From: RGIG1918 sp964570895
GTDB taxonomy: Bacteria > Cyanobacteriota > Vampirovibrionia > Gastranaerophilales > Gastranaerophilaceae
NCBI GenBank assembly: GCA_964570895.1
Contig: CAZMZD010000004.1
Span: forward strand, 39,971 to 103,970
Length of the DNA: 64,000 nt
Direction of reading: 5' to 3'
The notes under the pieces were generated by a model that worked only from the letters and a program-made list of their open reading frames with translations, had not been told where the DNA came from and did not search any database. Position numbers and translations under genes: made by a program. How positions within the stretch are numbered: position 1 is the first letter of the stretch; the number at the start of each line of letters is the position of its first letter. Below, in pieces: positions 17,825 to 25,852 of the stretch.

Positions 17825-19084
17825 ATGAAAATTTTAGATAAATATAATACAGAGGAATTTTTAAAAGATATTGAATATGAAAACATCGCCTCTGTTCAAG
17901 AAATAATTGATGAAATTAAAAAAGAAGGCGACAGCGCTATTATCAAATATTCTAAAATGTTTGACAGGGTTCCGGTTGAATGTGTGAATTCTTTTGAAGT
18001 TTCAAAAGAAGAAATAGAAGCAGCGCTAAATTCAATTGATAAAAAAACTCTTGAAGCAATTAAATATGCAATTAAAAATATTGAAGAATTTGCCCGTGCG
18101 CAAGTAAATTCCATTCAACAAATGGAAATGAATGTCGAAAATTCAGTTTTAGGGCAAAGAATTGCGCCTATTGAAAGAGTTTTATGTTACGCCCCAGGGG
18201 GGAATTACCCGCTCCCGTCATCAGCATGCATGACAATTGTTCCTGCGCGAGTTGCAGGAGTTAAAGAAGTTATTTTAACCTCGCCTAACATTAAGCCTGA
18301 AACAATCGTTGCTGCTCATCTTTCAGGGGCAGACAGAATATTTAGACTTGGCGGAATTCAAGCTATCGGCGCTTTTGCATATGGCACAAAAACAATCCCC
18401 GCTGTTGATAAAATTGTTGGCCCCGGGAACAAATATGTGACCGCCGCTAAAAAATATGTTTACGGAAAAGTGGACATTGATTTTCTTGCAGGTCCATCCG
18501 AGGTTTTAATTGTCGCAGATGAAAGTGCAAACGCAAAATTTATCGCAGCAGATATGTTGGCGCAAGCAGAACACGACAAAGACGCCCGTGCATACTTAGT
18601 TTCGACCTCAAGAACACTTATTGATAAAGTGCAAGAAGAAGCGGAAAAAATGCTCGAAACTTTGGAAACCAAAGATGTTGCGCAATATGCATACGAAAAA
18701 TCCATTGCAATTGTTGTGGATAGCATTGAAGAAGCAATTGAACTTGCAAACAAAAGAGCGCCCGAACATTTAGAATTACAATTTAAAGGTGCGCAAGAGC
18801 GCCAAAAAGAATTTAAAAACTTTGGCTCGCTTTTCATAGGCGAACATTGCGCAGAAGTTTTTGGGGATTATTGTTCCGGAACAAATCACGTGCTTCCAAC
18901 AAACAAAGTCGCAAGATATAGAGGCGGTTTATCCGTTTTTGATTTCATAAAAATTCAAACTTATCAAAATATTGATGAAAATTACGCAAAAAAATTATCA
19001 AAATATTCATCTATTTTGGCAAACGCCGAAGGGCTTATGGCACACAAACTTGCAAGCGATTTAAGAGGACAAAATGGCATTTAG
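17825..19084 (+). CDS. hisD: Histidinol dehydrogenase
   Basis: It performs the last two oxidations of histidine synthesis, L-histidinol to L-histidine, with NAD and zinc. 419 residues, with RVLCYAPGGNYPLPSS near residue 118, VDKIVGPGNKYV near 200, DFLAGPSEVL near 218, AEHDKDARA near 250 and the catalytic RAPEHLEL near 312, all standard. ATG 17825 follows the hisA-hisIE stop by one base, so it is translationally coupled. The end overlaps the DUF374 gene by 11 bases. Confidence 0.96.
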   Translation: MKILDKYNTEEFLKDIEYENIASVQEIIDEIKKEGDSAIIKYSKMFDRVPVECVNSFEVSKEEIEAALNSIDKKTLEAIKYAIKNIEEFARAQVNSIQQMEMNVENSVLGQRIAPIERVLCYAPGGNYPLPSSACMTIVPARVAGVKEVILTSPNIKPETIVAAHLSGADRIFRLGGIQAIGAFAYGTKTIPAVDKIVGPGNKYVTAAKKYVYGKVDIDFLAGPSEVLIVADESANAKFIAADMLAQAEHDKDARAYLVSTSRTLIDKVQEEAEKMLETLETKDVAQYAYEKSIAIVVDSIEEAIELANKRAPEHLELQFKGAQERQKEFKNFGSLFIGEHCAEVFGDYCSGTNHVLPTNKVARYRGGLSVFDFIKIQTYQNIDENYAKKLSKYSSILANAEGLMAHKLASDLRGQNGI

Positions 19085-19742
19085 AATAAAATTTATATCA
19101 AAAGACACTCAAACAAAAATACTATCCGCGCTTTTAAGCGGGCTTTATCGTTTTAAAAAGCATTTTTTCAGATGTAAAAACATCAATTTTCCAAAAGATA
19201 TGCCTGTGATTGTGGCACTTTGGCATGAACATCAATGCGGAATTTACGGCTTCATAAAAGAAGGCGACATTGCAATTATGGTTTCAAAGTCAAGAGATGG
19301 CGAAATGATTGCGGCAGCAAGCGAAGCTGTTGGGCTTAAAACCGTTAGAGGTTCTTACGCAAGAGGAGGCGCAGGCGCAGCATTGAAATTTATTGAAATG
19401 TTGAATGAAGGCAACAATGTGGCAATCACAATTGATGGGCCTCGCGGGCCAAAAAGAGTTGTTAAAAAAGGCGCAATCGAAATTGCAAAACTTTCAGGGC
19501 GCCCAATTGTGCCATATGTTTGGTATAGCGACTCAAAAGGTTTATTAAAATTCAATTCATGGGACGAAATGCGCTTCCCGCTAACAGGAATACAAACAGT
19601 TGGGTTGTATGGCGACCCGATTTATGTCGATAAAGAAGCAGGCCCGGAAGAAATAGAACTTATTCGCCAAAAAGTTGAAAACGAACTCAAATTGCTTTAT
19701 GAAAAAATAAAAAGGGATTATAAAAAGCTTCTAAAGGAATAA
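19074..19742 (+). CDS. DUF374 lysophospholipid acyltransferase-like protein
   Basis: 222 residues. DUF374 proteins are PlsC-related acyltransferases of Gram-negative envelopes. IVALWHEHQCGIYGFI near residue 42 carries the catalytic-type WHxH/HxxxxD-like site. MVSKSRDGEMI near 65, RGSYARGGAGAALKFI near 90, and the ITIDGPRGPKR motif near 120 match the family well. ATG 19074 has GAGGA seven bases upstream inside hisD. As the last gene of the operon it links the his genes to envelope lipid work, perhaps only by co-transcription. Confidence 0.85.
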   Translation: MAFRIKFISKDTQTKILSALLSGLYRFKKHFFRCKNINFPKDMPVIVALWHEHQCGIYGFIKEGDIAIMVSKSRDGEMIAAASEAVGLKTVRGSYARGGAGAALKFIEMLNEGNNVAITIDGPRGPKRVVKKGAIEIAKLSGRPIVPYVWYSDSKGLLKFNSWDEMRFPLTGIQTVGLYGDPIYVDKEAGPEEIELIRQKVENELKLLYEKIKRDYKKLLKE

Positions 19743-20122
19743 AATCGCCCATTGAGCTCTCATTGCAAGCTTTTATAAAAGCGGTAGGGCGTGTTTATAC
19801 GCACCGCATAGGTATTGAAAATCCGCAGAATTGTTTTAGTTTGTCAGGCAATGCCTGAGCTACGGGCTTATATATTTTAGTTGTAATGTAGAAAAAATAC
19901 GTCATGCTGAACTTATTTCAGCATCTTACCGATAATGTGGCACAGCATTAATTTTGTTCATTTCATTTTTCTTTCTTTTCCTTGCGGCGAATGAGCGAAA
20001 AAGAAAGAAAATGAAGAAAGACAAAAAACAATGTTTTGTTTCGAAGCTTGCAAGATCCTGAAATAAATTCAGCATGACGTCTAAATGTTATGTTGTTGAG
20101 GTAAAACCCCAACCTACGGGTT

Positions 20123-20172
20123 CACACTAAAGACTCGCTTGAAAATTTTTGCAAAAAACAAATTTTGCTAAA
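20123..20172 (+). repeat. Direct repeat copy 1 (about 50 bases)
   Basis: Begins CACACTAAAGACTCGCTTG and runs through an AAATTTTTGCAAAAAACAAA core that is itself near-palindromic. The second copy at 20573-20623 differs at one or two positions. Confidence 0.8.
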
Positions 20173-20572
20173 ATTCGCTCGTGGGGTACGGTTTCGCACA
20201 AGCCCGCCAGCTTCTTGAATTTCTTCCACGCTCGCAGACACCGCTTTCACGGCTTTGCCGTTTCCGCTTTTTCTGCTCGCAATCCGAACTCGCTCACACT
20301 TCGTGTTTGACTCCGTTCGTACAGAAATTCGCTCCTCGTTTGCCGTGCATGTGCTCACACTTCTGGCTTGCTTGAAAATCTAAGCAAAGCTTGATTTTCC
20401 TACGCAATCTGCGCATACTTTATTCGTAATTGCTCGCAAAGCTCGCAAACGACTAAAGCAACCATAGACTCGCTCGCTCTCGCTAAGCGCAGTCGCGCTA
20501 AAGAAAAACCTTCTTTTGGAGAACGGCTACGCTCTGTCTGCCAATGCTCAACGCATTGCCATCACGAGCTTG

Positions 20573-20623
20573 CACACTGAAGACTCGCTTGAAAATTTTT
20601 GCAAAAAACAAATTTTGCTAAAA
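20573..20623 (+). repeat. Direct repeat copy 2 (about 50 bases)
   Basis: Begins CACACTGAAGACTCGCTTG; near-identical to 20123-20172, 450 bases away. Confidence 0.8.
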
Positions 20624-20717
20624 ATTTTCTGCGCTCGTATTAAGATTGTATAAGGATTTCTTAATTTCGTATTTTTTTAGTTTATAATCTGAACAACTAG
20701 TTAAATTGGAATGAAAA

Positions 20718-21026
20718 ATGCAAGCAGTTATTAATGAAAAAATTAATTTAAATGTTGTTGATGGAATTGGCGCTTTAATCGAAAGATTAGAAACAGCTGA
20801 TAATGTTGCAAAAAGCGCAATTGAAAATAAAATCGTTGCAATGGGCGAAAAGGTTGTTGAATATTTAGCAGACGCTCTTCCAACTCTTCAAGGCGTTAAA
20901 AGAGGGGTTGTTGCGATGAGCCTAATCAGAATTGGCGAAGATGCACTTTATGCACTTCAAAGAAGAGCTGAAGAAAATGCTGAAACAGCTTGGATTTATA
21001 ACTACTTAATTTCAGAAATTAGATAA
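20718..21026 (+). CDS. Small HEAT-repeat-like helical protein
   Basis: 102 residues, all helical by composition. ENKIVAMGEKVVEYLADALPTL (residues about 35-57) followed by GVVAMSLIRIGEDALYALQRR looks like one to two HEAT/PBS-lyase-type helical pairs. Such repeats usually act as protein-protein scaffolds. ATG 20718 has a weak TTGGAATG upstream; a TATAAT at 20683-20688 would give a leader of about 25 bases. It stands alone and is followed by a terminator. Its binding partner is unknown. Confidence 0.6.
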   Translation: MQAVINEKINLNVVDGIGALIERLETADNVAKSAIENKIVAMGEKVVEYLADALPTLQGVKRGVVAMSLIRIGEDALYALQRRAEENAETAWIYNYLISEIR

Positions 21027-21044
21027 TTCTAAAATACATTCTAT

Positions 21045-21075
21045 AAAAGCTACGTCTTATGGCGTAGCTTTTTTA
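21045..21075 (+). terminator. Rho-independent terminator after the 20718 gene
   Basis: AAAAGCTACG and CGTAGCTTTT pair across an eight-base loop, followed by a T-run. Confidence 0.88.
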
Positions 21076-21215
21076 TTACCAAAATCACGCTAATTCCTCA
21101 AAAAACCAACTAAAGATGTATCATCTGCCAACTTTCGTACAATTGCCGCAAATCAGGCAAAAAGATATAATTAAGACACAACGAAGGAATGACATTATAT
21201 TTAAAGGTGACAATT

Positions 21216-21557
21216 TTGACTATTCTTATCAAATTAGAAGATGATTTGCGCATTTTCGACTTCACAAACGACGAAATAACAGAAGAAAATGTTGAATATA
21301 TGACAAGATACATCGAAACAATGCCAAAAATGTTTAAATGTCGCTATGCGGTTAATTTTGCAAAAATCAAAAAAGTTTGCGCCAAATTTTATGAATTCTT
21401 AAGAAAATTCCGCACTATGATATGCTCTCTAAACGCAGATTTGCTCACATACTTTATGCTTTCAGGAATTGTAAATCATATTCCCGTTTACCTTTCGGAA
21501 GGCGATTTAATAGACAACAGAAGGCAAGTTGTTAAAAGAAATTTTTATATAGTATAA
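21216..21557 (+). CDS. STAS-like (anti-sigma factor antagonist fold) small protein, tentative
   Basis: 113 residues. Order: a strand ILIKLEDDLRIFDFTND, a helix, VNFAKIKKVCAKFYEFLRKF, then SLNADLLTYFMLSGIVNHIPVYLSEGDL. The last part resembles the end of STAS domains (lxxxGL..ifpiy.s...). The usual phosphorylatable Ser-Ser-Gly segment is not recognisable, so regulation by phosphorylation is unlikely if this is a STAS domain. I chose TTG 21216 because AAAGGTGA lies at good spacing; an ATG at 21189 has a site only three bases away. No sigma regulator gene is adjacent. Confidence 0.45.
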   Translation: MTILIKLEDDLRIFDFTNDEITEENVEYMTRYIETMPKMFKCRYAVNFAKIKKVCAKFYEFLRKFRTMICSLNADLLTYFMLSGIVNHIPVYLSEGDLIDNRRQVVKRNFYIV

Positions 21558-21598
21558 AACCAATATAAAATAACGTAGGATAACACAAAATTGATTTT

Positions 21599-21640
21599 CC
21601 GCTCCCGCAAAACCAAGCAGGGGCGGTTATTTTATGCGAA
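21599..21640 (+). terminator. Probable terminator upstream of gap
   Basis: CCGCTCC pairs with GGGGCGG (one G-T wobble) and is followed by TTATTTTAT. The stem is imperfect. Confidence 0.45.
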
Positions 21641-21723
21641 GAAAAATATTAAAAAATTCGCTTTACTCGCTTAATTTTTGTAATAAAATTAATAATGTAG
21701 ATTTACACATAAAGGAGTAAAAA

Positions 21724-22728
21724 ATGGTAAATGTAGCAATCAACGGTTTTGGTAGAATTGGCCGCAACACTCTTCGCGCAGCTATCAAACAAGGTATTTA
21801 TGACAAAATTAATTATGTTGCAATTAATGACCCAGGTTTGACACCTGCAAACGCAGCACACGTATTCAAATATGACTCAGTTATGGGCAAATTTGATGGT
21901 ACAGTTGAAGTTGCTGAAGACGGTCTTGTAATCAACGGCAAAAAAATTAAATTCTATGCTGAAAAAGACCCTGCAAATCTTCCTTGGAAAGAATTGAATG
22001 TAGACGTTGTTATTGAATCAACAGGTTTCTACACAGATGCAACTAAAGCAGCTGCTCATATCACAGCTGGTGCTAAAAAAGTTATCATTTCTGCACCTGC
22101 TAAAAACGAAGACAAAACAATCGTTTTAGGCGTTAACGAAAATGAATACGACCCAGCTAAACACAATGTAATTTCAATGGCTTCTTGCACAACTAACTGC
22201 TTAGCTCCTGTTGCAAAAGTTCTTGATGAAAAATTCGGCATTGTTAAAGGTTTAATGACAACAGTTCACTCTTACACAGGTGACCAAAGAATTCTTGACG
22301 CTGGCCACAAAGACCCAAGAAGAGCTAGAGCTGGTGCTCTTAACATCGTTCCTACAACAACAGGTGCTGCAAGAGCCGTTGCATTAGTATTACCTCAATT
22401 ACAAGGTAAATTAAACGGTTTTGCAATGCGTGTTCCAACTCCAGACGTATCAGTTGTTGACGTTGTAGTTGAAACTGAAAAACCTGTTACAGCTGAAGCT
22501 GTTAATGCAGCATTGAAAGAAGCAGCTGATGGTCATGTATTATGCTACAGCGAAGAACCACTTGTTTCTTCAGACTTCATCGGTTCTTCACAATCTTCAA
22601 CTGTTGACGCAGCACTCACAATGACAATGGGCGACAACATGGTTAAAGTTGTTTCTTGGTATGATAACGAAATGGGTTATTCTACAAGATTAGCTGAAAC
22701 TACATTAATGGTTGCTTCAAAACTATAA
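21724..22728 (+). CDS. gap: Glyceraldehyde-3-phosphate dehydrogenase
   Basis: Glycolytic enzyme of 334 residues. It has the Rossmann start VAINGFGRIGRNTLR, the catalytic Cys in SMASCTTNCLAP at about residues 151-162, HSYTGDQRILD, RRARAGALNIVPTTTGAA and WYDNEMGYSTRLAE near the end. Its codon and base use is visibly more regular than in its neighbours, as expected of a highly expressed gene. AAAGGAG lies upstream of ATG 21724, and a strong terminator follows. Confidence 0.98.
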   Translation: MVNVAINGFGRIGRNTLRAAIKQGIYDKINYVAINDPGLTPANAAHVFKYDSVMGKFDGTVEVAEDGLVINGKKIKFYAEKDPANLPWKELNVDVVIESTGFYTDATKAAAHITAGAKKVIISAPAKNEDKTIVLGVNENEYDPAKHNVISMASCTTNCLAPVAKVLDEKFGIVKGLMTTVHSYTGDQRILDAGHKDPRRARAGALNIVPTTTGAARAVALVLPQLQGKLNGFAMRVPTPDVSVVDVVVETEKPVTAEAVNAALKEAADGHVLCYSEEPLVSSDFIGSSQSSTVDAALTMTMGDNMVKVVSWYDNEMGYSTRLAETTLMVASKL

Positions 22729-22763
22729 TTGAGTTTACCCGATAGGGTTCACAAAATATTTTG

Positions 22764-22806
22764 ACAAATAAGCCTTCTGCTTATGCAGGGGGCTTATTTG
22801 TTATTT
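22764..22806 (+). terminator. Rho-independent terminator after gap
   Basis: ACAAATAAGCC and GGCTTATTTGT are perfectly complementary across a 16-base loop, followed by TATTT. Confidence 0.85.
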
Positions 22807-22901
22807 ATATATTTTAATATTTGCGCGAAATGAAGGGCATGGCGTTTCATTTTTGTTTTTCGTTACATTTATTCATATTAAGGCAATTTTTAATATTTCC
22901 A

Positions 22902-22927
22902 CGACTTTACATGGGCACGAAGTAAAG
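22902..22927 (+). promoter_or_regulatory. Small hairpin in the leader of the 22944 gene
   Basis: CTTTAC and GTAAAG flank the loop atgggcacgaa just before the ribosome site AAGGAAA. It could affect translation; function is unknown. Confidence 0.25.
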
Positions 22928-22943
22928 GTTAAGGAAAATAATT

Positions 22944-23756
22944 ATGGCAATCGGCAGTTTATCTTTTTGCGGAGTAAATAATTCAAAAACTCCATATCGC
23001 ACTACAGGAAGCAGAACAACAAGCAACACGCGCTCTTCTTCATACAACACAAGAACTTCAAACACTTATGAAGATAGCTTTACCAGAACATCAAACACAG
23101 CACAGAGAACAAACAGAAAGAAAAAAACAGGCTGCAACCCGCTTGTGAAAACAACTGCAAAAGTTTTAATCCCTGTTATGATATACGCAGGCGGCGTGCA
23201 AATGGGCAAAAAAGCTCAAATGGATGATTACCTAGAAGCACCATACGGCATTGTTATAAACGCTGAACAATCTTATGAAGAACTTGCTGAAGCAAACGAC
23301 ATCCCGCTTGATGTAATGCTTTGGGCAAACGAAGCAGATAATGCGCAAACAGTTCCTAAAAAAGCAATTATTCCAACTGAATACGACTTCACAAAAGAAA
23401 AAAGAGCAGAACTTGAAGAAAAAATAGCTTCGAAAAAAACATCCGCTGAAGATATGGCAAAATATGAAAAAGAACTCGAAGCATTAAACATAAAAAAAGA
23501 ATTGCAAGATGAACTCGCAACTGTATATATAAATGAGGACGAAAAAGCGTTAATTATTCCAAATGGCTATGTATCATGCGAAGATGTGAAAGAAGCTTTC
23601 GGAATTAAAGATGGTGTAATTAAAAAATATAACGGCGATAAACTAGGCTTCACTTGGGGCGTTGATGACTTTGAAGGAAGAGGCTATAAAGACTATACCG
23701 GCGCAAACGTTCCAAGAAGCGGAATTGAAATTCCACTTGATAAAATCAATGGATAA
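22944..23756 (+). CDS. Membrane-anchored protein with LysM-like segment, unknown function
   Basis: 270 residues. Residues 1-60 are Ser/Thr/Asn/Arg-rich and disordered, starting MAIGSLSFCGVNN. A hydrophobic stretch KVLIPVMIYAGGVQMGKK lies at about residues 73-90. SYEELAEANDIPLDVMLWAN (about 112-131) looks like the second half of a LysM repeat, the kind that binds peptidoglycan glycans. A charged helix follows at about residues 150-190. ATG 22944 has AAGGAAA upstream. The N-terminal phrase LSFCGV recalls the NFGA and LSFKG phrases of the protein at 52087. Confidence 0.55.
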   Translation: MAIGSLSFCGVNNSKTPYRTTGSRTTSNTRSSSYNTRTSNTYEDSFTRTSNTAQRTNRKKKTGCNPLVKTTAKVLIPVMIYAGGVQMGKKAQMDDYLEAPYGIVINAEQSYEELAEANDIPLDVMLWANEADNAQTVPKKAIIPTEYDFTKEKRAELEEKIASKKTSAEDMAKYEKELEALNIKKELQDELATVYINEDEKALIIPNGYVSCEDVKEAFGIKDGVIKKYNGDKLGFTWGVDDFEGRGYKDYTGANVPRSGIEIPLDKING

Positions 23757-23765
23757 TTAAATTTT

Positions 23766-23794
23766 AAGCGGGGCAAATTAGCCTCGCTTTTTGT
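23766..23794 (+). terminator. Rho-independent terminator after the 22944 gene
   Basis: AAGCGGGGC pairs with GCCTCGCTT across AAATTA with one G-T pair, followed by a T-run. Confidence 0.8.
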
Positions 23795-23861
23795 TTTAAG
23801 AATATTTTACTTGCGAAATGGCGCATTTTTTATTATCGTGTGCGAACTCAATGATAATAAA

Positions 23862-24038
23862 CTACCTTGCTCTAAAAAACCTTTGGTTTGTTCCGCCTTT
23901 GCCAATTCTAAGGCTAACTCTTTTCAAACATTTAGGGCAAAAGCCAACATAATGAGTGCCCGCCGCATTTTTATACACTCGCGTATAAACATTACAGCAC
24001 TCAAATAATATTCCTAAATATTTTCTTTTTTCAGCCAT
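23862..24038 (-). CDS. 58-residue putative zinc-binding protein, conserved hypothetical
   Basis: A short frame easily missed. ATG 24038 lies three bases after the stop of the prepilin peptidase gene, and TAG is at 23862-23864. The protein is compact, ending in Arg 58: FECC at residues 12-15, NVYTRVYKNAAGTHYVG, CPKC at 34-37, then RIGKGGTNQRFFRA. The CC...CxxC pattern suggests one zinc. I recall similar short proteins with the CC-Y-x-Y-G-CPxC-GxGGT-R-FF pattern in other bacteria, but cannot name a family. It is probably co-transcribed with the upstream peptidase. A plus-strand frame over the same bases is its shadow. Confidence 0.72.
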   Translation of the reverse strand: MAEKRKYLGILFECCNVYTRVYKNAAGTHYVGFCPKCLKRVSLRIGKGGTNQRFFRAR

Positions 24039-24041
24039 GTT

Positions 24042-25040
24042 TTAACCAAATATTTTAAATAATATCGAATTCCAATTTAAAAATACAGAAATCATTGAAG
24101 CAAGCGCAAGAACAGGCCCGAGCGGTATCATTGAAGCTTCAATTTGCTCTTGATTTTTAAGTGAAGTTAATATATTCAAAAGCGCATAAGCAACGCCGAT
24201 TATAATAATGGCAAATAAAACATATAACAAAAATGGATTATTTTCATTCAAATCTGAATTTGAAAGCCCCCATAGCACGCCACAAGCAACAATTGCCCCT
24301 GCAAGGGAATAAAAAAGCTTATATTGTTTTGATTTAAAATATTTTATGAGCAAAGTCGGAACATAATATAAAATTGCTAAAATTGCAGTTAGAACAATAA
24401 AAAGTAACATCGTATATGCAAATTTTTCAATACCAAAAAACGCGCCCATTGCCATCGCAATTATTGTATCGCCTTCGCCAAAAAATCTATGTTTTATGAA
24501 AAGACGTCCCAAATTCGCAAAAATTTCAAAAATTGCAAACGCAAAGAATATGCCCATAACAACTTCCATTAGATTGCAATTAAATTGAAACATATTGTAT
24601 AAAACGCCAAGCCCAAGCAGGGTATAGCCATGGTGCTCTAAAATCACTTGTTCTTTAAAATCCTCAATGGAAAGAAGAATAAAAAACGAAAAAATTATCA
24701 TAAGCAATACTGATTGCAAATTAAGCCCAAAAGCTATAAATATAGCTAAATAAGCAATTCCTGTGCAAAGCTCTGCAAGAGGATACCCCAAAGAAATAGG
24801 CTCCGCGCAAAACGTGCATTTCCCTTTTTGAAAAATAAAAGAAAGAAGCGGAATGTTATTATACCAACGAAGCTGCTTGCCGCATTTTGGGCACTTAGAG
24901 CGGCTTAAGACAAAATCTTCACCCGCTAAGCCACGAAGAGCAACGACATTAATAAAACTGCCCATACACAGCCCTATAATAAAAATATACAAAGCCACAG
25001 AATAATAAACTAAGGTTGAAGATGAAATATTTTCAAACAT
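24042..25040 (-). CDS. pilD: Prepilin peptidase (type IV leader peptidase, A24 family)
   Basis: It cleaves and N-methylates type IV prepilin-like proteins. 332 residues and about eight membrane segments. GSFINVVALRG near residue 27 and the zinc-type knuckles CPKCGKQLRWYNNIPLLSF and CTFC near residues 50-80 mark the N-terminal methylase part. The two catalytic Asp lie in IEDFKEQVI (about residue 126) and GEGD (about residue 190). ATG 25040 follows the sigma factor stop by one base, with a weak AGAG site. With comEC at 45.9 kb it suggests pilus-dependent DNA uptake. Confidence 0.92.
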   Translation of the reverse strand: MFENISSSTLVYYSVALYIFIIGLCMGSFINVVALRGLAGEDFVLSRSKCPKCGKQLRWYNNIPLLSFIFQKGKCTFCAEPISLGYPLAELCTGIAYLAIFIAFGLNLQSVLLMIIFSFFILLSIEDFKEQVILEHHGYTLLGLGVLYNMFQFNCNLMEVVMGIFFAFAIFEIFANLGRLFIKHRFFGEGDTIIAMAMGAFFGIEKFAYTMLLFIVLTAILAILYYVPTLLIKYFKSKQYKLFYSLAGAIVACGVLWGLSNSDLNENNPFLLYVLFAIIIIGVAYALLNILTSLKNQEQIEASMIPLGPVLALASMISVFLNWNSILFKIFG

Positions 25041-25041
25041 A

Positions 25042-25842
25042 TTATGACTCTTTTTCCGTTATATAATCAAACATTTTTTTAAGCGCTTTTTTAATTGTTC
25101 TTGAAACTTGCATTTTAGACATGTTAAGCTCTCTTGAAATTTCCGCCTGAGATAATCCCTCAAAGAAATTTAAGTTGATTATTTGAGATTCAACAGGGGA
25201 TAAAGTCTTGATTGCTTCTTGAAGCATAATTCTATTCAAGAAATTATCGAACGCTTCTTCGTAATTTTCAACAGGGATTTTTTCTTCGAGCGAAATTGGA
25301 ATATCGCTATCATCGCTTGCAATGCTGTCTGAAGAAATAGGAGTAGTCCTTCTTTCGACAGTTCTTGCCTCTTGCACTTGCATTGGCGTAATATTCATCT
25401 CTGCCGCAATTTCTTCTTCAGTCGGCGGGTTTCCAAGCTTTTCCGTTAAATCTTTAATAAAAGAGCTGATTCTATATGAAAGTTCATAAACTTCTCTTGG
25501 AACGCGCACAAGCTTTGCTTTATCGCGCAAATAGTGCCTAATTTCACCAACGATAAAATATGTTGCATAAGTTTTGAAGCTGGCGCCATATTCCGGTCTG
25601 TAATTGTTTATTGCTTTCATAAGCCCGATTGAGCCAACTTGCATAATGTCTTCCACAGGGTCATTTGACCTTCTTGCAAGTGAATAAGCAATTTGTTTTG
25701 TGAGAGGCATATAAGCAAGCACGATTAAATCTTTGATTTTGCTTTTTGTTTTAGAAGTTTCGTCTGTTGAAATATTCCAGAGTTCACTAAACCATTCAGA
25801 AGTATCAGGAAGATTAAAATTTAAAATTTCATTCAAACCCAA
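25042..25842 (-). CDS. Alternative sigma-70 factor (SigB/SigF/FliA-like, group 3)
   Basis: 266 residues with sigma regions 2, 3 and 4. Region 2 is DPVEDIMQVGSIGLMKAINNY plus GASFKTYATYFIVGEIRHYLR. Region 3 is GNPPTEEEIAAEMNI. Region 4 has the helix-turn-helix LSQAEISRELNMSKMQVSRTI near the C-terminus. Its layout is that of SigB/SigF general-stress or sporulation-type sigmas. I chose TTG 25842 because GAGG lies six bases upstream; the frame stays open to a TTG at 25866 overlapping punA. No anti-sigma gene is adjacent. Confidence 0.88.
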   Translation of the reverse strand: MGLNEILNFNLPDTSEWFSELWNISTDETSKTKSKIKDLIVLAYMPLTKQIAYSLARRSNDPVEDIMQVGSIGLMKAINNYRPEYGASFKTYATYFIVGEIRHYLRDKAKLVRVPREVYELSYRISSFIKDLTEKLGNPPTEEEIAAEMNITPMQVQEARTVERRTTPISSDSIASDDSDIPISLEEKIPVENYEEAFDNFLNRIMLQEAIKTLSPVESQIINLNFFEGLSQAEISRELNMSKMQVSRTIKKALKKMFDYITEKES

Positions 25843-25852
25843 TTTGCACCTC

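Larger units (their letters stand above)
19743..20717. other. 975-base intergenic island of palindromic and direct repeats, no convincing gene
   Basis: Frames at 20122-20358 (minus) and 20181-20375 (plus) overlap each other in skewed sequence and look spurious. The stretch contains GTGTTTATACGCACC at 19791-19805, GTCAGGCAATGCCTGA at 19843-19858, CATGCTGAACTT facing ATTCAGCATGACG at about 19904 and 20058, a hairpin GAAAATCTAAGC/GCTTGATTTTC at about 20373-20398, and a segment of about 50 bases present twice (about 20123-20172 and 20573-20623). A TATAAT at 20683-20688 probably drives the gene at 20718. Confidence 0.6.

Noticed and set aside
20122..20375. Overlapping frames on both strands
   Set aside because: Antiparallel frames in repetitive sequence with implausible composition (Ser/Arg/Glu or Cys/Leu/Phe runs) and no initiation signals.
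23811..24008. 65-codon plus-strand frame
   Set aside because: Mirror of the 58-residue zinc-type gene on the minus strand, which is better supported.
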